The position numbers and the translations under genes were made by a program. From assembly GCA_017511185.1 (NCBI GenBank), contig JAFWLF010000104.1:1-64000 (forward strand): a stretch of DNA of 64,000 bases. Reading direction: 5' to 3'. Positions 32,668 to 42,403 of the stretch are shown piece after piece (position 1 is the first letter of the stretch; each line of letters opens with the position of its first letter). The stretch comes from RGIG5612 sp017511185. GTDB taxonomy: Bacteria > Bacillota > Clostridia > Lachnospirales > Lachnospiraceae. The notes under the pieces are model-generated. The model did not search any database and was not told the DNA's origin. It saw nothing but the letters and a program-made list of their open reading frames with translations.

Positions 32668-34542
32668 ATGGAAACAAATAGAAAAGGTATTTTAACTGAA
32701 TATCAGTCGTCGGATCATTCGCGGAACGAAGGCAAAAAGAAGACAGATGTCTCCTACCTTTTTGCAGATGATTATGATGAGACAAAAACGCCGATTCATT
32801 ATACGAAGAAGCGTTCTGCGTGGACGTCAACTTTACGCCGCTCATCAATGCGTTCTGCTACTTCGCGTCTGGAGGCCTACTTTACAAACAGCAGTCGGTC
32901 TTCTTCCTCCCGCATAAACAGGCAGACGGATGTGAGCGAACCGTCTGTTAGGCAGAAACCTGAATATGAAACAATTGCATTTAAAGTACCGGAACAAAAC
33001 AAGACAGTTAATGCCGAATTAGCGAAAACAAAGGTGATTCAAAAGGTGGTATTACCTGTTGATGATGCTGGTCCTGAAATGACAGAGACAAAAATTATCA
33101 GGAAGGCAGCCGCGCCAAAAACACAGGCAAAGCCGGCGGCATCTAAAGTAACAACTGTTAAACCAGATGAAAACCCAACCAAAGTGATACGAAAGGTTGT
33201 AACAAAACCAGTTGCATCACAGGATACGGATAAAGATAAAACCAGAACGTCAGGTAAAAAAACACAGGCCGCTTCGGCACGGGCTGCAACCGCAAGAATT
33301 TCAGCAACACGCACCGCTGCCAATCTTGCTGCCAAGGCACAGGATGAAGCCAGACGAAAAAGGGAAGCTCTGTCCACCGACTCACGGGTGAAACAAAAAA
33401 AAGAGCAGACCAAACCGCAGCAGCAGACAAAAAAGAAAGTACTCTGGCCTTATATGATCATGATCGTTTCCATTGTTTTCATTGCCTCGCTGGTTACCTT
33501 CTTATACTTGATCCGCAGCTCACAAAACCGTTTCTTTATGGCAATCCGTGATAAAGACGCCCCGGTTCTTGAGGTAACAGATCTGGATATTTATAATGAT
33601 CAGACCGTAACAGTTGATGATTTTATCACAGTATGTGAAGATGAATCACGTGTGAAAGTCTATCTGCGTTCGCCAATTGACTTTAGCATCGATGGAGAGC
33701 AGACGGTAACGATCGTTGCAGAAGATGAAGTAGGAAACAAGACCTCTAAATCTGTGACACTGACGCATATTATCGATCAAACTCCGCCAAGAATTGCCGG
33801 AGATCCGGTGATCCGAACTGTGCGGGGAGAATCGGTTGCTTATAAAACACATATATCTATCGTCGATGATCATGATCCAGAGCCTGTTATTGAAATTGAT
33901 AACAGTCAAGTGAACCTGGATGTAGAAGGCAGCTATCCTGTCTGGTATGCTGCAACTGACAAATGTGGCAACAAAGCGACTTTCCAGTCGGAAGTAGTTG
34001 TTTCTGCACCATCTGCAGAAACAGTATCGGATGAAGAAATATTTGCACTTGTAGATCAGATCCTTGCTGAGATCACGACGGATGATATGCAGCCAATCGA
34101 TAAAGTCTGGGCGATCTACGAATATGTTCGTCATATTCCTTACAATGGAAGAGATTATTCTTTTAATCAGAAATATGAAGGATATAAATTGCTGCGGGAT
34201 CAGAAGGGTGAGTGTTATGGCAGCTATTCGGCATCAAAGCTGTTTTTTGACAGGCTTGGATATCCGAATCTATCTCCGGAAAAGAATGTTGGCGCAAAGC
34301 ATTTCTGGAACATGGTCAGTATTGATGGCGGAAAAACATTCTATCATTTTGATGCAACAAACTGGCATGAATGGGGACCTAAAAAACCAGTTATGTGCAT
34401 GATCAGTGATGCTGTGTTAGAGCAAATCTCAGAGGCGCATAAAGGCACACATCGTTATGATCATTCTCTTTTCCCTGCAACACCAGCGGATAGTATTCCG
34501 GTACCTGATTACGTTCCGTCCAAGTATGGAGAAGATTATTAA
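32668..34542 (+). CDS. Membrane-anchored transglutaminase-like protein with Ig-like repeats
   Basis: A 624-residue protein. Residues 1-255 are basic and low complexity, with repeats of the type TKVIQKVV/TKIIRKAA/TKVIRKVV. One membrane helix spans about 257-281. Two extracellular Ig-like (DUF5011-like) domains follow, each with a D...VAEDEVGNK-type strand. The C-terminal transglutaminase-core domain has a complete Cys-His-Asp triad: C516, H545, D562. Such domains act as peptidases or amidases on cell-wall peptides. It heads a cluster with ACP, MBOAT and SGNH genes, so a role in surface-polymer modification is likely. No clear ribosome site precedes the ATG. Confidence 0.82.
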   Translation: METNRKGILTEYQSSDHSRNEGKKKTDVSYLFADDYDETKTPIHYTKKRSAWTSTLRRSSMRSATSRLEAYFTNSSRSSSSRINRQTDVSEPSVRQKPEYETIAFKVPEQNKTVNAELAKTKVIQKVVLPVDDAGPEMTETKIIRKAAAPKTQAKPAASKVTTVKPDENPTKVIRKVVTKPVASQDTDKDKTRTSGKKTQAASARAATARISATRTAANLAAKAQDEARRKREALSTDSRVKQKKEQTKPQQQTKKKVLWPYMIMIVSIVFIASLVTFLYLIRSSQNRFFMAIRDKDAPVLEVTDLDIYNDQTVTVDDFITVCEDESRVKVYLRSPIDFSIDGEQTVTIVAEDEVGNKTSKSVTLTHIIDQTPPRIAGDPVIRTVRGESVAYKTHISIVDDHDPEPVIEIDNSQVNLDVEGSYPVWYAATDKCGNKATFQSEVVVSAPSAETVSDEEIFALVDQILAEITTDDMQPIDKVWAIYEYVRHIPYNGRDYSFNQKYEGYKLLRDQKGECYGSYSASKLFFDRLGYPNLSPEKNVGAKHFWNMVSIDGGKTFYHFDATNWHEWGPKKPVMCMISDAVLEQISEAHKGTHRYDHSLFPATPADSIPVPDYVPSKYGEDY

Positions 34543-34568
34543 AGAATCATTAATATAGGAGAGTAATA

Positions 34569-34799
34569 ATGGAGAGCGAATTAAGAGAAATACTAGAAGA
34601 GATCCGTCCGGATATTAATTTTGACGCAGAAACACAGCTGATTGACGGCGGCATCCTGGATTCTTTTGATATTGTGACATTGGTTGCAGAAATCAATGCC
34701 AGATTAGACATTGCTATCCCGGCCGAGGAATTGATCCCGGAGAATTTTAACAGCGCGGATGCACTTTTAGAATTATTGGAGAGATTGGACGAAGAATAA
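34569..34799 (+). CDS. Acyl/D-alanyl carrier protein-like (DltC-like)
   Basis: A 76-residue acidic helical protein with the phosphopantetheine motif GGILDSFDIVTLV; Ser32 is the attachment site. The sequence is closer to D-alanyl carrier proteins (DltC) than to fatty-acid AcpP in its DSFD motif. Context is DltC-DltB-DltD-like: an MBOAT and an SGNH protein follow directly. No dltA-type ligase is seen in the window, so the acyl group carried is unknown. Ribosome site ataggag. Confidence 0.85.
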   Translation: MESELREILEEIRPDINFDAETQLIDGGILDSFDIVTLVAEINARLDIAIPAEELIPENFNSADALLELLERLDEE

Positions 34800-34805
34800 T
34801 CCGAT

Positions 34806-36374
34806 ATGTCTTTTGCATCAGTCACATTTTTTGTATTTCTGGGGATATTGATCATCCTGTATTACGCACTGCCTCATAAGATCCAGTGGGTCCTTTTGCT
34901 TGTGGCCAGTTACGTGTTTTATCTATTTGCAGGCTGGAAATATCTCCCATTTCTTGTTTTTACGACTATCTCAACTTACCTGGGGACTCATTACATATCC
35001 CGTAATGCAGAAGCCTCTAAGGCTTATTTAGAGCGTGAAAAGGACCGTCTCTCCAAGGAGGACAAGAAGGCTTACCGCGCTCAGGTAAAAAAAAGAAGCC
35101 GGATCGCAATGATCCTGGTACTGGCAGTAAATATTGCCATCCTTTTCTTCTGTAAAGCCCTGTTGGTCGATCCGTTTTTATCCCTTGCTAAAGGGAATGC
35201 CTCGCTGTCATTTTTGACACTGGGACTTCCAATGGGCATGTCTTTTTATATGTTCCAGTCATTGGGCTATCTGATCGATGTATATCGTGATAAGGCAAAA
35301 GCGCTGAAGAATCCATTGAAACTGGCATTATTTGTTTCGTTCTTCCCGCAGCTTGTACAGGGACCAATCAGTCAGTTTACAGAATTAGAAGAGACACTGT
35401 TTACGGAACATGCCTTTGACCGGAAGCAGATCGCCTTTGGCCTTCAGCGGATGCTTTGGGGCTTTTTCAAAAAAATGGTAGTGGCGGATCGGATCGCTGT
35501 AGCTGTTCAGTCTCTGCAGGGCGAAGAGTACAGGGGTTTTGCCTTTTTTATTCTGACGATCTTTTTTGCCATTCAGTTATATGCGGATTTCAGCGGAGGT
35601 ATCGATATTGCCATTGGTATTGCACAGGTTTTGGGCGTGAAGCTTCCGGAGAACTTTAACCGGCCTTACTTTTCCAGGAATATTGCTGACTTCTGGCGCA
35701 GATGGCATATTACTTTATTCCAGTGGATGAAACGATATATCTTTTATCCGATCTCTGTTTCTAAACCAATGCTGAACCTTTCATTAAAAGGAAGAAAGAA
35801 GTTCGGACGTTTTGGAATGCGGATACCTGTATATATCGGCACCTTTCTGACCTGGATGGGGACCGGCATCTGGCATGGGTTCCACTGGCATTTTATCCTT
35901 TGGGGATTTCTAAACTGTATCTTTATTGTGGTATCAGAAGAATTGACCCCAGCCTATGAGAAGTTCCATTCCCGCGTCTCCTTCAGCAATAAAAAAGGCT
36001 ATGACATTTTCCAGATCATCCGTACGTTCCTTTTGATGAATCTGATCCAGATCACGGATCTATTTCCGCGTCTGTCAGAGTATTTTGGGAAGGTCGCCAG
36101 TCTGACCTATGTTTTTAATTTTCATATCCTTTTGGACGGAACGATGACAAAACTGGGTCTTACCGGGACAGATTATATTATTTTACTTTGTGGTGTTGTT
36201 CTGATGTTTGCGGTCAGCATGATCCAGAGAAAGGGAAGTGTGAGAGAACAGATGCTCAAGATCCCTTGTGTCATCCGTTATGGGATCCTCTTTATCATGA
36301 TATTTGCCGTGATACTGTTAGGAAGTTATGGAATCGGCTACGATGCCAGCGCATTTATTTATAACCAGTTCTGA
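34806..36374 (+). CDS. MBOAT-family O-acyltransferase (DltB-like)
   Basis: A 522-residue polytopic membrane protein. The MBOAT features are FMFQSLGYLIDVYRDKAK in the middle, FYADFSGGIDIAIGIAQ-like (here LYADFSGGIDIAIG), the DFWRRWHITLFQWMKRYIFYP loop and the catalytic His357 in GTGIWHGFHW. With a carrier protein before it and a DltD-like gene after it, it should move an acyl group from the carrier across the membrane. It is distinct from the MBOAT at 12509, so the genome has at least two such systems. Confidence 0.9.
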   Translation: MSFASVTFFVFLGILIILYYALPHKIQWVLLLVASYVFYLFAGWKYLPFLVFTTISTYLGTHYISRNAEASKAYLEREKDRLSKEDKKAYRAQVKKRSRIAMILVLAVNIAILFFCKALLVDPFLSLAKGNASLSFLTLGLPMGMSFYMFQSLGYLIDVYRDKAKALKNPLKLALFVSFFPQLVQGPISQFTELEETLFTEHAFDRKQIAFGLQRMLWGFFKKMVVADRIAVAVQSLQGEEYRGFAFFILTIFFAIQLYADFSGGIDIAIGIAQVLGVKLPENFNRPYFSRNIADFWRRWHITLFQWMKRYIFYPISVSKPMLNLSLKGRKKFGRFGMRIPVYIGTFLTWMGTGIWHGFHWHFILWGFLNCIFIVVSEELTPAYEKFHSRVSFSNKKGYDIFQIIRTFLLMNLIQITDLFPRLSEYFGKVASLTYVFNFHILLDGTMTKLGLTGTDYIILLCGVVLMFAVSMIQRKGSVREQMLKIPCVIRYGILFIMIFAVILLGSYGIGYDASAFIYNQF

Positions 36375-37459
36375 TGAGAAAGAAAGCAGCTTTACGAATT
36401 ATCATATCGGTCATCTTGTTTGCAGTCATCTTTTTTGCTCTGCAGCGGCTTTTGATGCCTAAATATATGACAGAATCCAAAGAAGGCGCAATGATACAGG
36501 AATACTATCAGAATGCAGGTGATAATGATGTTGTCTTTATTACAGACTGCGAAGTATATGAAAACTTTTCTCCTGTAAAACTTTGGAATGAGTATGGCAT
36601 TCCTTCTGTCATCCGGGGAAGCGCGCAGCAGATGATCTGGCAAAGTTATTATCTGCTGGAGGAAACGTTCCGGTATGAATCACCTTCCGTTGTTGTCTTT
36701 AACGTGATGACGATGACTTATGATTCTACGGAAAGCGTCGGAGATCAAAGCAAGATGGAAGCCTATAATCGAATGACGCTTGATGGAATGCGCTGGTCTA
36801 ATAGTAAAGTAAGCAGTATCAATGCCTCCATGACGAAGGAAGAAAAAGAAAAAAGCGGGATCTGGAGCTATATTTTCCCGATCCTTCGTTACCATGACCG
36901 CTGGAACGATCTGAAAGAAGAAGATTTCCGCTGCTTTTTCAAACAGGATCAGGTTACGGATAATGGTTATCTGATGCAGGTGAAAGTCAACCCGGTCAAA
37001 GATGAATATCCGCGGATCCCTTTGGTTTCCTATCAGTTTGGTGATATCTGTTACGAATATCTGGACAAGATCCGCCTGCTTTGTGAAGAACATAACTGCC
37101 AGTTGGTTCTTGTAAAAGCACCGTCGCTGTCTCCAATCTGGTACGATGAATATGAAAAACAAATTTTAGACTATGCAAACGAGCATGATTTGTTGTATAT
37201 TAACTTCCTGGAACATTTGGATGATATCGGGATCGACTGGAATCAGGATACATACGATCAGGGACTGCATCTGAATGTATATGGCGCAGAAAAACTGACT
37301 GTATATTTTGGACAGATCCTGCGGGATGCGTGCCAGCTGCAGGACAGGAGATCTGATACTTCTTTATCAGAAAAATGGGCAGAGAAGACCAGACTTTATG
37401 ATCAGCGTAAAGATCGCATGGAAAAAGAATGCGATCAGGAAGCGGATATACAGCCTTAA
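36374..37459 (+). CDS. SGNH/DltD-like membrane-anchored protein
   Basis: A 361-residue protein with an N-terminal membrane anchor (about residues 6-28) and an extracellular domain. The block DVVFITDCEVYENFSP matches the first block of DltD-like proteins, but the usual nucleophilic Ser appears to be Cys59 (TDCE in place of GSSE or GDSE). The C-terminal Asp-His pair is present as DQGLHLN (D295, H299). Its start overlaps the MBOAT stop, so translation is coupled. Likely completes acyl transfer on the outer face; the Cys substitution may alter the chemistry. Confidence 0.75.
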   Translation: MRKKAALRIIISVILFAVIFFALQRLLMPKYMTESKEGAMIQEYYQNAGDNDVVFITDCEVYENFSPVKLWNEYGIPSVIRGSAQQMIWQSYYLLEETFRYESPSVVVFNVMTMTYDSTESVGDQSKMEAYNRMTLDGMRWSNSKVSSINASMTKEEKEKSGIWSYIFPILRYHDRWNDLKEEDFRCFFKQDQVTDNGYLMQVKVNPVKDEYPRIPLVSYQFGDICYEYLDKIRLLCEEHNCQLVLVKAPSLSPIWYDEYEKQILDYANEHDLLYINFLEHLDDIGIDWNQDTYDQGLHLNVYGAEKLTVYFGQILRDACQLQDRRSDTSLSEKWAEKTRLYDQRKDRMEKECDQEADIQP

Positions 37460-37493
37460 GACAGATTGATTAAGACCGGATGGAGGAATAAGA

Positions 37494-38015
37494 ATGAAAA
37501 AGAGAAGTCTGCTTGTATTTGCATGTCTGATGATTGCTGCATTACTGATGTTGACTGCATGCGGCGGCAGTAAAGAACCGGAAACTTCCGGAGACGATAG
37601 TTCAGACCAGGGCGGCAAACTGGTATTTCTCTATAAAGATATGGAAATCGCTATGAAGGAAGATGCAGCTCCAATTCTGGAAGCGCTTGGAGAACCTAAG
37701 AGTTATACGGAAGCTGCCAGCTGTGCATTTGAAGGACTGGATAAGACCTATTACTATGGCAGCTTTTATCTGTACACGTATCCGGACGGAGAAAAAGACC
37801 GTGTGAACATGGTAGTCCTTTGTGATGACACTCTCTCTACACCAGAAGGATTAGCCATTGGAGATTCCAAGGAAAAAGTGGAAAGTACTTATGGTGCAGA
37901 CGGATATAATGGCGTCAATGCTTATGTTTACACACAGGGAGACTGCACACTGACCATTATTATGGAGAATGATAAAGTTTCATCCATTCAATATGGCGCC
38001 GTGTTTGAATCATAA
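37494..38015 (+). CDS. Small lipoprotein of unknown function
   Basis: A 173-residue protein with a clear lipoprotein signal: MKKRSLL, a hydrophobic core and LTAC with Cys23 as lipid anchor. A Ser/Asp/Gly linker and a compact beta-rich domain follow. Internal similarity (ILEALGEPKSYTEAASCAF and GDSKEKVESTYGADGY) suggests a BLIP/SmpA-like fold, which is tentative. Last gene of the Dlt-like cluster, with a ggagg ribosome site, followed by a bidirectional terminator. Confidence 0.75.
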   Translation: MKKRSLLVFACLMIAALLMLTACGGSKEPETSGDDSSDQGGKLVFLYKDMEIAMKEDAAPILEALGEPKSYTEAASCAFEGLDKTYYYGSFYLYTYPDGEKDRVNMVVLCDDTLSTPEGLAIGDSKEKVESTYGADGYNGVNAYVYTQGDCTLTIIMENDKVSSIQYGAVFES

Positions 38016-38040
38016 ATAAAGAGTTTGTTTTTTAACATAA

Positions 38041-38083
38041 AAAAAAGCGTAAGTGACCATATCAGGACCACTTACGCTTTTTT
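38041..38083. terminator. Bidirectional terminator
   Basis: agcgtaagtg/cacttacgct hairpin flanked by A-tract and T-tract, serving the Dlt-like cluster on + and the lipase-like gene on minus. Confidence 0.92.
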
Positions 38084-38093
38084 AATACTAATT

Positions 38094-38981
38094 TCAGACT
38101 GTTTTCAGGAAATCCAGCAACTCGGCAAAGACAGTTTCGTGTTCTGTATCATTAAAGATCTCATGACGCTGTCCTTTATACAGCTTGTAGGTTGTATTCT
38201 TATAACCTGCATTCTGGAACATCTTGACTGACTGCATAAAGGTATCATCGTTCACACGGCATGGATCATCACCTCCGGAGATCAGGCGTACCGGAACATC
38301 CAGATTTCCTTTCTTCCATGGGTTGTCATAGGCACCGCACATCAGCTTCATCAAAACGAGAAAACCATTCAGCGTGAAACAGAAACCGCATTTCGGATCA
38401 GCTTCATAGGCAGCAACGTTGTCTTTATCGACAGACAACCAAGCAAATGGAGAGCCTTCAGAAGCAAACGGTTTTGCAAATGCGCCGTTGCAGAGATTGT
38501 TGATAAATGCACTTCTATGATACCAGCCCTTAAAAGCGGCAATACATTTGATCAGAACCTGCGCAATCCCTTTTGCGCTGTTGTTGCCTGGCATACCGGA
38601 AAGGATCAGCGCATCAAGCTCTGCATCATGGTCTTTAAAATAAGTTGTAGAGATCAGCGTCCCCATACTGTGTCCTAACAGGATCATTTTTTTGTCCGGG
38701 TATTCTTCTTTCAGATAATCAAAGATCTCTTTCACATCACTCATCAGGCCGTTTACAGCATCATCTCCGAAATATCCAAGTTCCTTTTCGGAAGCTATGT
38801 TATCGCCATGTCCTCGAAGATCGCTTGTAACGACGACATATCCATTGTCAGCCAGAAAATTTGCCAGCGGGGCATAGCGTTTCTGATGTTCTGCCATACC
38901 ATGAATGATCTGAATACATCCCTGGATCTCTTTTCCTTCAGCCGGTTTATAAATAGTTGCTCTTTCCGGTAAACTGCTCAT
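38094..38981 (-). CDS. Alpha/beta hydrolase, monoacylglycerol-lipase-like
   Basis: A 295-residue cytosolic hydrolase. The ATG at 38981 has aaaggag 7 nt upstream and replaces a TTG start 8 codons earlier. It shows the HGMAEHQKRYAPLANFLADN oxyanion region, DLRGHGDN, and the nucleophile elbow ILLGHSMGTLIS, then late Asp (GGDDPCRVND) and His (KGQRHEIFNDTE). This order fits the lysophospholipase/monoacylglycerol lipase group (PldB-like). It lies downstream of the ABC-F gene in a leftward operon. Confidence 0.87.
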   Translation of the reverse strand: MSSLPERATIYKPAEGKEIQGCIQIIHGMAEHQKRYAPLANFLADNGYVVVTSDLRGHGDNIASEKELGYFGDDAVNGLMSDVKEIFDYLKEEYPDKKMILLGHSMGTLISTTYFKDHDAELDALILSGMPGNNSAKGIAQVLIKCIAAFKGWYHRSAFINNLCNGAFAKPFASEGSPFAWLSVDKDNVAAYEADPKCGFCFTLNGFLVLMKLMCGAYDNPWKKGNLDVPVRLISGGDDPCRVNDDTFMQSVKMFQNAGYKNTTYKLYKGQRHEIFNDTEHETVFAELLDFLKTV

Positions 38982-39010
38982 TATTACTCCTTTCCGCAAA
39001 AGCAAACAAA

Positions 39011-40654
39011 TTATGATTCTTCTTCTGTATCTTCATCAGCTTGTGCAACATAGACAGAACGTTTTCTTGCTGCGACATCTGCTTCAAGATATTCATCGTA
39101 AGTTGTGATCTTATCGACCAGTTTTCCATCCACGATCTCCATGATCCGGTTTGCTGTCGTTTGTACAAATTGATGATCACGGCAGGAGAACAGGATCACG
39201 CCTGGGAATTTGATCAGACCGTTATTTAAAGCGGTAATAGACTCCATATCCAAATGGTCGGTTGGCTCATTTAAGATCAGGACATTGGCACCGGAGATCA
39301 TCATTTTGGAAAGCATACAGCGGACACGCTCGCCTCCGGAAAGAACACGAAGCTTTTTGACATCATCCTCCCCGGTAAAGAGCATACGTCCAAGGAAACC
39401 GCGCACATAGGTCGCGTCCTTAATTTCTGAGAATCCAGTCAGCCATTCTGCAATGGTCAGATCAGAATCAAATTCCTTACTGTAGTCACGAGGGAAATAA
39501 GCGCGGCTGGTCGTTACGCCCCATTTAAATGTACCTGAATCAGGTTCCATTTCATCCATCAGGATCGAGAAGAGCACATTCTTGGCCACTTCGTTTGATC
39601 CTACAAAGGCTACTTTGTCATCATGCCCTAAAGTGAAACTGATATTATCCAGGATCTTCACGCCGTCAATTGTCTTGGACAGGTTTTCCACCTGCAGAAC
39701 CTCATTGCCGATGGTACGGTTCGGACGAAAATCAATAAATGGATATTTCCGGCTGCTTGGACGGATCTCATCCAATTCGATCTTTTCTAAAGCACGTTTT
39801 CTGGATGTTGCCTGTTTTGCTTTGGATGCATTGGCAGAGAACTTCTGAATAAATTCCTGCAGTTCTTTGATCTTTTCCTCTTTCTTTTTATTGGCTTCTT
39901 TCATCTGCTTGATGATCAGGGCAGAGGATTCCACCCAGAAGTCATAGTTTCCTGCATAGAGCTGAATCTTTGCATAATCGATATCGGCAATCTGTGTACA
40001 GACTTTATTTAAGAAATAACGGTCGTGGGATACCACGATGACGGTATTATCAAAATTGATCAGGAATTCCTCCAGCCAGGCGATGGCGTCCAGATCCAGG
40101 TGGTTGGTCGGCTCATCCAGAAGAAGGATATCCGGGTTGCCAAAAAGGGCACGCGCCAGAAGGACTTTGACTTTCAGTGCAGAAGGGATGTCTTTCATCA
40201 GCTCATAATGCAGTTCAGTATCAACTCCAAGTCCGTTCAGGAGTGTGGCCGCATCACTTTCTGCTTCCCAGCCATCCATATCAGCAAATTCCGTTTCTAA
40301 TTCGCTTGCTTTAATGCCGTCTTCTTCCGTAAAGTCTTCTTTTGCATACAGGGCTTCTTTTTCTTTCATGATCTCATAAAGCCGCTGATTTCCCTGGATA
40401 ACAGTATCCAAAACCGGCTGGTCATCGTATTTCCCCTGATCCTGTTCCAGGAAAGAAAGACGCTGTCCAGGGGTTATGGAAACATCCCCTTTGGATGGCT
40501 CCAGCTGTCCAGTCAAAATTTTCAGGAAAGTAGATTTGCCGGCACCATTTGCTCCGATCAGGCCGTAGCACTGACCTTCAACGAATTTAATATTGACGTC
40601 TTCAAATAAAGCTTTTTTGCCGATCCGCAGAGTAACATTGTTTGCACTTATCAT
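39011..40654 (-). CDS. ABC-F family ATPase (YkpA/YbiT-like) with degenerate second site
   Basis: A 547-residue soluble twin-ATPase that would act on ribosomes. The start at 40654 has aaaggag and overlaps the preceding stop (ATGA). The first nucleotide-binding domain has an intact Walker A GANGAGKST, Walker B LLLDEPTNHLD and His switch SHDRYF; its signature is PSALKVKV rather than SGG. The second domain is odd: Walker A is GSNEVAKNV, Walker B is LILNEPTDHLD (Asp to Asn), and the switch is CRDHQF (His to Arg), though its LSGGERVRCML signature is good. YkpA relatives share part of this, but the extra changes suggest loss of hydrolysis in site two. Confidence 0.88.
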   Translation of the reverse strand: MISANNVTLRIGKKALFEDVNIKFVEGQCYGLIGANGAGKSTFLKILTGQLEPSKGDVSITPGQRLSFLEQDQGKYDDQPVLDTVIQGNQRLYEIMKEKEALYAKEDFTEEDGIKASELETEFADMDGWEAESDAATLLNGLGVDTELHYELMKDIPSALKVKVLLARALFGNPDILLLDEPTNHLDLDAIAWLEEFLINFDNTVIVVSHDRYFLNKVCTQIADIDYAKIQLYAGNYDFWVESSALIIKQMKEANKKKEEKIKELQEFIQKFSANASKAKQATSRKRALEKIELDEIRPSSRKYPFIDFRPNRTIGNEVLQVENLSKTIDGVKILDNISFTLGHDDKVAFVGSNEVAKNVLFSILMDEMEPDSGTFKWGVTTSRAYFPRDYSKEFDSDLTIAEWLTGFSEIKDATYVRGFLGRMLFTGEDDVKKLRVLSGGERVRCMLSKMMISGANVLILNEPTDHLDMESITALNNGLIKFPGVILFSCRDHQFVQTTANRIMEIVDGKLVDKITTYDEYLEADVAARKRSVYVAQADEDTEEES

Positions 40655-41673
40655 TTTGTGAGATTCTCCTTTATAAAGTCCAGCGTTTTTACAGACCATT
40701 CATGAAGCGCGCCGCTGCTTACTAGTTCATCTGCATTTTCGCCGAGAAACTGCTTTTCAAAATCAGTCGGTGTTTTAAAACCGGATTCAAAATAGGCATG
40801 AGGCATTCCGTCTGCCTGCATATGTGAAATGGAAACACCAGCTTCCTGCAGCATTTTAGCATATTTTAATGCTTCATGCCTCAGATTGTCATTTTCACAG
40901 GTCACGAGGATCGTGTTTGGAAGTCCTTCCAGCATTTCTAAAGAAGCATAAACCGGAGAGACCAGCGGGTTCTTTTCATTTCCGTCACTGCAATGCAGCT
41001 CATTGAATACATAACAAGCAGGTCCGGAAAGGGAACCTTCACCTTTGGAATCAGGATCCATCGCTCCGTCTACCAGAGGATAGAGCATGATGCAGTTTTT
41101 GATATCTGCCTGCGGAAGGTCGTCCAGGGTGATATTGTCAAAACCATTTCCAGGAGATATCCCTTTTTTATCCATATTGAATTTAATTACGACTCTTGCA
41201 GCCAGATTTGCCCCGGCACTTTGCCCCATGACAGAAATCTGATCTGCATCAGCATGAAATCTGTCAGCATTTTTTGCAAGATAGTTAACAACATCTGTAC
41301 AATCTTTTAATGTATCATGCCAGTCGTGGTCCGGACTTTTCCGATATCCAACAGAAACAATATGAGAGTGCAGAGCTTTGCTGACAGCGATCCACATGGC
41401 ATCATTTAATGAACATCCGCCAAATAGAAAACCGCCTCCGTGAAAGCCCACGATCAAAGGAGCTGAGTCATTCTCTTCACATAGTTTCGTGCCATCATCG
41501 GCCAAAGCAGGGTAATAAACAGCATCCAGAATGCGGCCGTCCAATTCCAGTTTGATCCGTTCGCCGGAGATCTTGATCATTTTATCCGCGATCGATATTC
41601 CGTGCGCCTGTTTGATCATTTCCGCCTTGGCAGCCTCATACAGTTTCTTCTTTTCCCGTTCTGATAATTCCAT
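40651..41673 (-). CDS. Alpha/beta hydrolase fold-3 (HSL-type) esterase
   Basis: A 340-residue protein of the hormone-sensitive-lipase group: oxyanion motif GFHGGGFLFGG, nucleophile elbow SVMGQSAGANLA, then Asp in TCENDNLRHEA and His in GMPHAYFESG. ATG 41673 is preferred over GTG 41679 because of the aggtg site. Small acyl esters are likely substrates. Its stop overlaps the ABC-F start. Confidence 0.87.
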   Translation of the reverse strand: MELSEREKKKLYEAAKAEMIKQAHGISIADKMIKISGERIKLELDGRILDAVYYPALADDGTKLCEENDSAPLIVGFHGGGFLFGGCSLNDAMWIAVSKALHSHIVSVGYRKSPDHDWHDTLKDCTDVVNYLAKNADRFHADADQISVMGQSAGANLAARVVIKFNMDKKGISPGNGFDNITLDDLPQADIKNCIMLYPLVDGAMDPDSKGEGSLSGPACYVFNELHCSDGNEKNPLVSPVYASLEMLEGLPNTILVTCENDNLRHEALKYAKMLQEAGVSISHMQADGMPHAYFESGFKTPTDFEKQFLGENADELVSSGALHEWSVKTLDFIKENLTK

Positions 41674-41769
41674 AAACACCTCTATATTTGTGTATTCGGC
41701 TCATCATAGCATTATTTTTATAAAAAAACCATAAAACATGGTAAGATAGACACAGAAAAGGAGATAAAA

Positions 41770-42351
41770 ATGGAAAAGATCATACTGGCTTCTGCCTCTC
41801 CAAGAAGAAAAGAACTCATGACTATGGCAGGTCTGGCTTTTGACGTGATCGTCAGCGACTGCGAAGAAAATATTACATATGAAGGGCCGGAAGACATGGT
41901 AAAAAAACTCTCGTTTCTGAAGGCCAGGGATGTAGCAGACAAGATCTGCAAAACGGAAACAGCACCGCATCTGGTGATCGGCGCAGATACCATCGTTTTC
42001 TTCCAAAACAAGATTCTGGGAAAGCCAAAAAACGAAGAGGATGCTTTCCGCATGCTTCAGGCAATGTCCGGAAATATCCATACCGTTTATACAGGTGTTA
42101 CCATTATTGATACCGCAAGTGACCGGACGAATACCTTTTATGAAGAAACCAAAGTGGAGTTTTATGATGTGTCGGATGAAGAAATAAGGAACTATATCTC
42201 AACCGGTGATCCTCTGGATAAAGCAGGTTCCTACGGAGTCCAGGGCAGAGGATGTTTTCTGGTGAAAAGGATTGAAGGGGATTACTTTACTGTAGTAGGA
42301 CTTCCGATCGCCCATTTACTGAAAGAATTGGCAAAAATGGGCAGCAATTAA
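41770..42351 (+). CDS. maf: Maf-family nucleoside triphosphate pyrophosphatase
   Basis: House-cleaning nucleotide pyrophosphatase linked to septum inhibition. The 193-residue protein has the N-terminal ILASASPRRKELM, the catalytic IGADTIV with its Asp, KPKNEEDAFRML, and DKAGSYGVQGRG near the end. The length is normal and the ribosome site is aaggag. Confidence 0.95.
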   Translation: MEKIILASASPRRKELMTMAGLAFDVIVSDCEENITYEGPEDMVKKLSFLKARDVADKICKTETAPHLVIGADTIVFFQNKILGKPKNEEDAFRMLQAMSGNIHTVYTGVTIIDTASDRTNTFYEETKVEFYDVSDEEIRNYISTGDPLDKAGSYGVQGRGCFLVKRIEGDYFTVVGLPIAHLLKELAKMGSN

Positions 42352-42403
42352 ATATTTTACAAAAATATCAAAATATTAAGCAGTTTTTGTAAAATTAATA
42401 AAC

